DNA from: Distichodus sexfasciatus
Lineage: Eukaryota; Chordata; Actinopteri; Characiformes; Distichodontidae
Length of the DNA: 64,000 nt
Reading direction: 5' to 3'
Assembly: GCA_032718565.1 (NCBI GenBank)
Contig: JAVGVS010000004.1
Span: forward strand, 7,427,029 to 7,491,028
The notes beneath the pieces are model-generated. The model saw nothing but the letters and a program-made list of their open reading frames with translations, had not been told where the DNA came from and did no database searches. The position numbers were made by a program, and so were the translations under genes. Positions 62,881 through 64,000 of this stretch are shown one piece after another (within the stretch, counting starts at the first letter, position 1; each line of letters opens with the position of its first letter).

Positions 62881-63419
62881 CGAAAGTAGGGAGGCTATCC
62901 TGAGAACACGTAGCAAAGGAATGACGCAGGCACTCTCGATTATTCATCAGTCTTATACAATTAGAAAGCGGAGGAACGAGAGGGAAAAATCGTCTTAATA
63001 TTTGCCTCATGGTATAGCACCCCCCGCCCCCCCGCCCGGTACTGGCTTTACCAGTCAGTTGCTCTCCGTTTATAGTAACTGCAGATAGGAACCAGATACA
63101 GTAATTTGCAATTTGCACAAATAAGCTATGAACTCCTTATAATCTTGGATGAATCAGAATGCATTTCACTACATGCTGTATTTGCATAACTATGTTTGTG
63201 ACAATCTTGAATGTTCCAAGTCATTATCACATGCCGCATACGTTAATGAACTTTTTTAAATGACTTAAAATCACTCAGTGTTTCATGTCTCTGTGACAAC
63301 TGTTCGCTCGCGGTAACTCTTAGAGAAATAAAATTAATGTATTTCGGTTTACTGAGGATGAGCGGATATGTATTTTTTTCCACGCAAACAAACGTCTGAT
63401 TTATTCTTCTCTGCCCTTA

Positions 63420-63780
63420 GAGTTTGCTCCAACTTTTTTCCTGTGCTAAAGCGCGCACACAGCCGTCCCCTTACCCTCACCCAAACCACTTGTCACGTCC
63501 CCCCGCTCCCCTCCCTTTCCCTCCCCGTCCGGGCTGACGCGCGTTCATGTGCGCCACATTCTCCACCCCCCGCGTGCGCGTTCGTAGGCTCTGTTGCTAT
63601 CCGACGCCACGGCAGCTTGCGCCCCATTTGCCGGCGCAGGAGGCCTGGGCCGTTTGGATTGGTCGCTTGCGTATGTGGGCGGAGAAGAGGCGAGAGACTG
63701 CCCTTTCCCCCCCTCCAACCCAACTCCTTGTTGTCTCCAAACGCAGCGCGGAGCCAGAATGACGTGCCCGCGAAAATAAC
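63420..63780. promoter_or_regulatory. Second CpG-rich block with CCAAT and GC boxes
   Basis: Contains many CpG sites, GGGCGG near 63678, GATTGG (CCAAT on the complement) near 63656 and pyrimidine-rich CCCCTCCC runs. It could be the core promoter of dyrk1b or a divergent promoter for a gene beyond the window; the direction cannot be decided. Confidence 0.4.
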
Positions 63781-64000
63781 ATAAGACTTCAGGTAAATTG
63801 ATATGAGTGGCGAAGGTGGGGGGATGGAGGGGACGACAACAACAGAACTTAGGCGATATGCGGGATCGGTTAAGCTATATAACAAGACCCAAACTCTTGA
63901 CAGATTAATGACACGACGTTTTTTTTTAAATAATAAGTGAACAAGAGTGTAAATTTACAATAAACTTTATTTACTAGTTTACTAGAAAAAAAGTTTCTGC

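Overview
This window is from a ray-finned fish, very probably a teleost. It has AT-rich vertebrate-style introns, GT-AG splicing, a Tc1/mariner relic, non-autonomous hAT elements with 8-bp target duplications, tRNA-derived SINE-like repeats, and egg-coat (ZP3-type) genes next to an ETS gene and a DYRK kinase gene. No CRISPR arrays or operons are present, as expected. Exon boundaries were read by hand from splice consensus, reading-frame closure and remembered family sequence; nothing was searched.

Layout: (1) 1-2.6 kb is AT-rich upstream DNA. (2) 2.6-25.5 kb, plus strand: a complete nine-exon ETS transcription factor of the FLI1/ERG subfamily (458 aa, pointed domain plus ETS domain), closest to FLI1 and most likely fli1rs (older name fli1b). 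It starts in a CpG-rich first exon and has an 8-kb first intron. (3) 26.2-36.6 kb, minus strand: two tandem ZP3-like egg-coat glycoprotein genes with nearly superimposable exon structures. (4) 38.3-38.5 kb, minus: an orphan protein-like exon of unknown identity. (5) 39.3-49.0 kb, minus: the dual-specificity kinase gene dyrk1b. All ten coding exons are present (777 aa), its residue numbering matches human DYRK1B through the kinase domain, and it has a long low-complexity C-terminal region and a long 3' UTR. (6) 49.0-64.0 kb: the 5' non-coding part of dyrk1b (large 5' intron, CpG-rich promoter region near 62.3-63.8 kb), containing many repeats and a promoter- or LTR-like block at 51.2-51.5 kb.

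The genes are not a pathway. fli1-type factors act in blood and vessel development, ZP3-like proteins build the egg envelope, and DYRK1B regulates quiescence and differentiation. The linkage of a FLI1/ERG-type gene to dyrk1b mirrors the mammalian ERG-DYRK1A linkage and suggests an ancient duplicated chromosome segment. Most remaining sequence is intronic or intergenic repeat DNA, above all a short hAT family with ends reading TAGGGGTGTAA.
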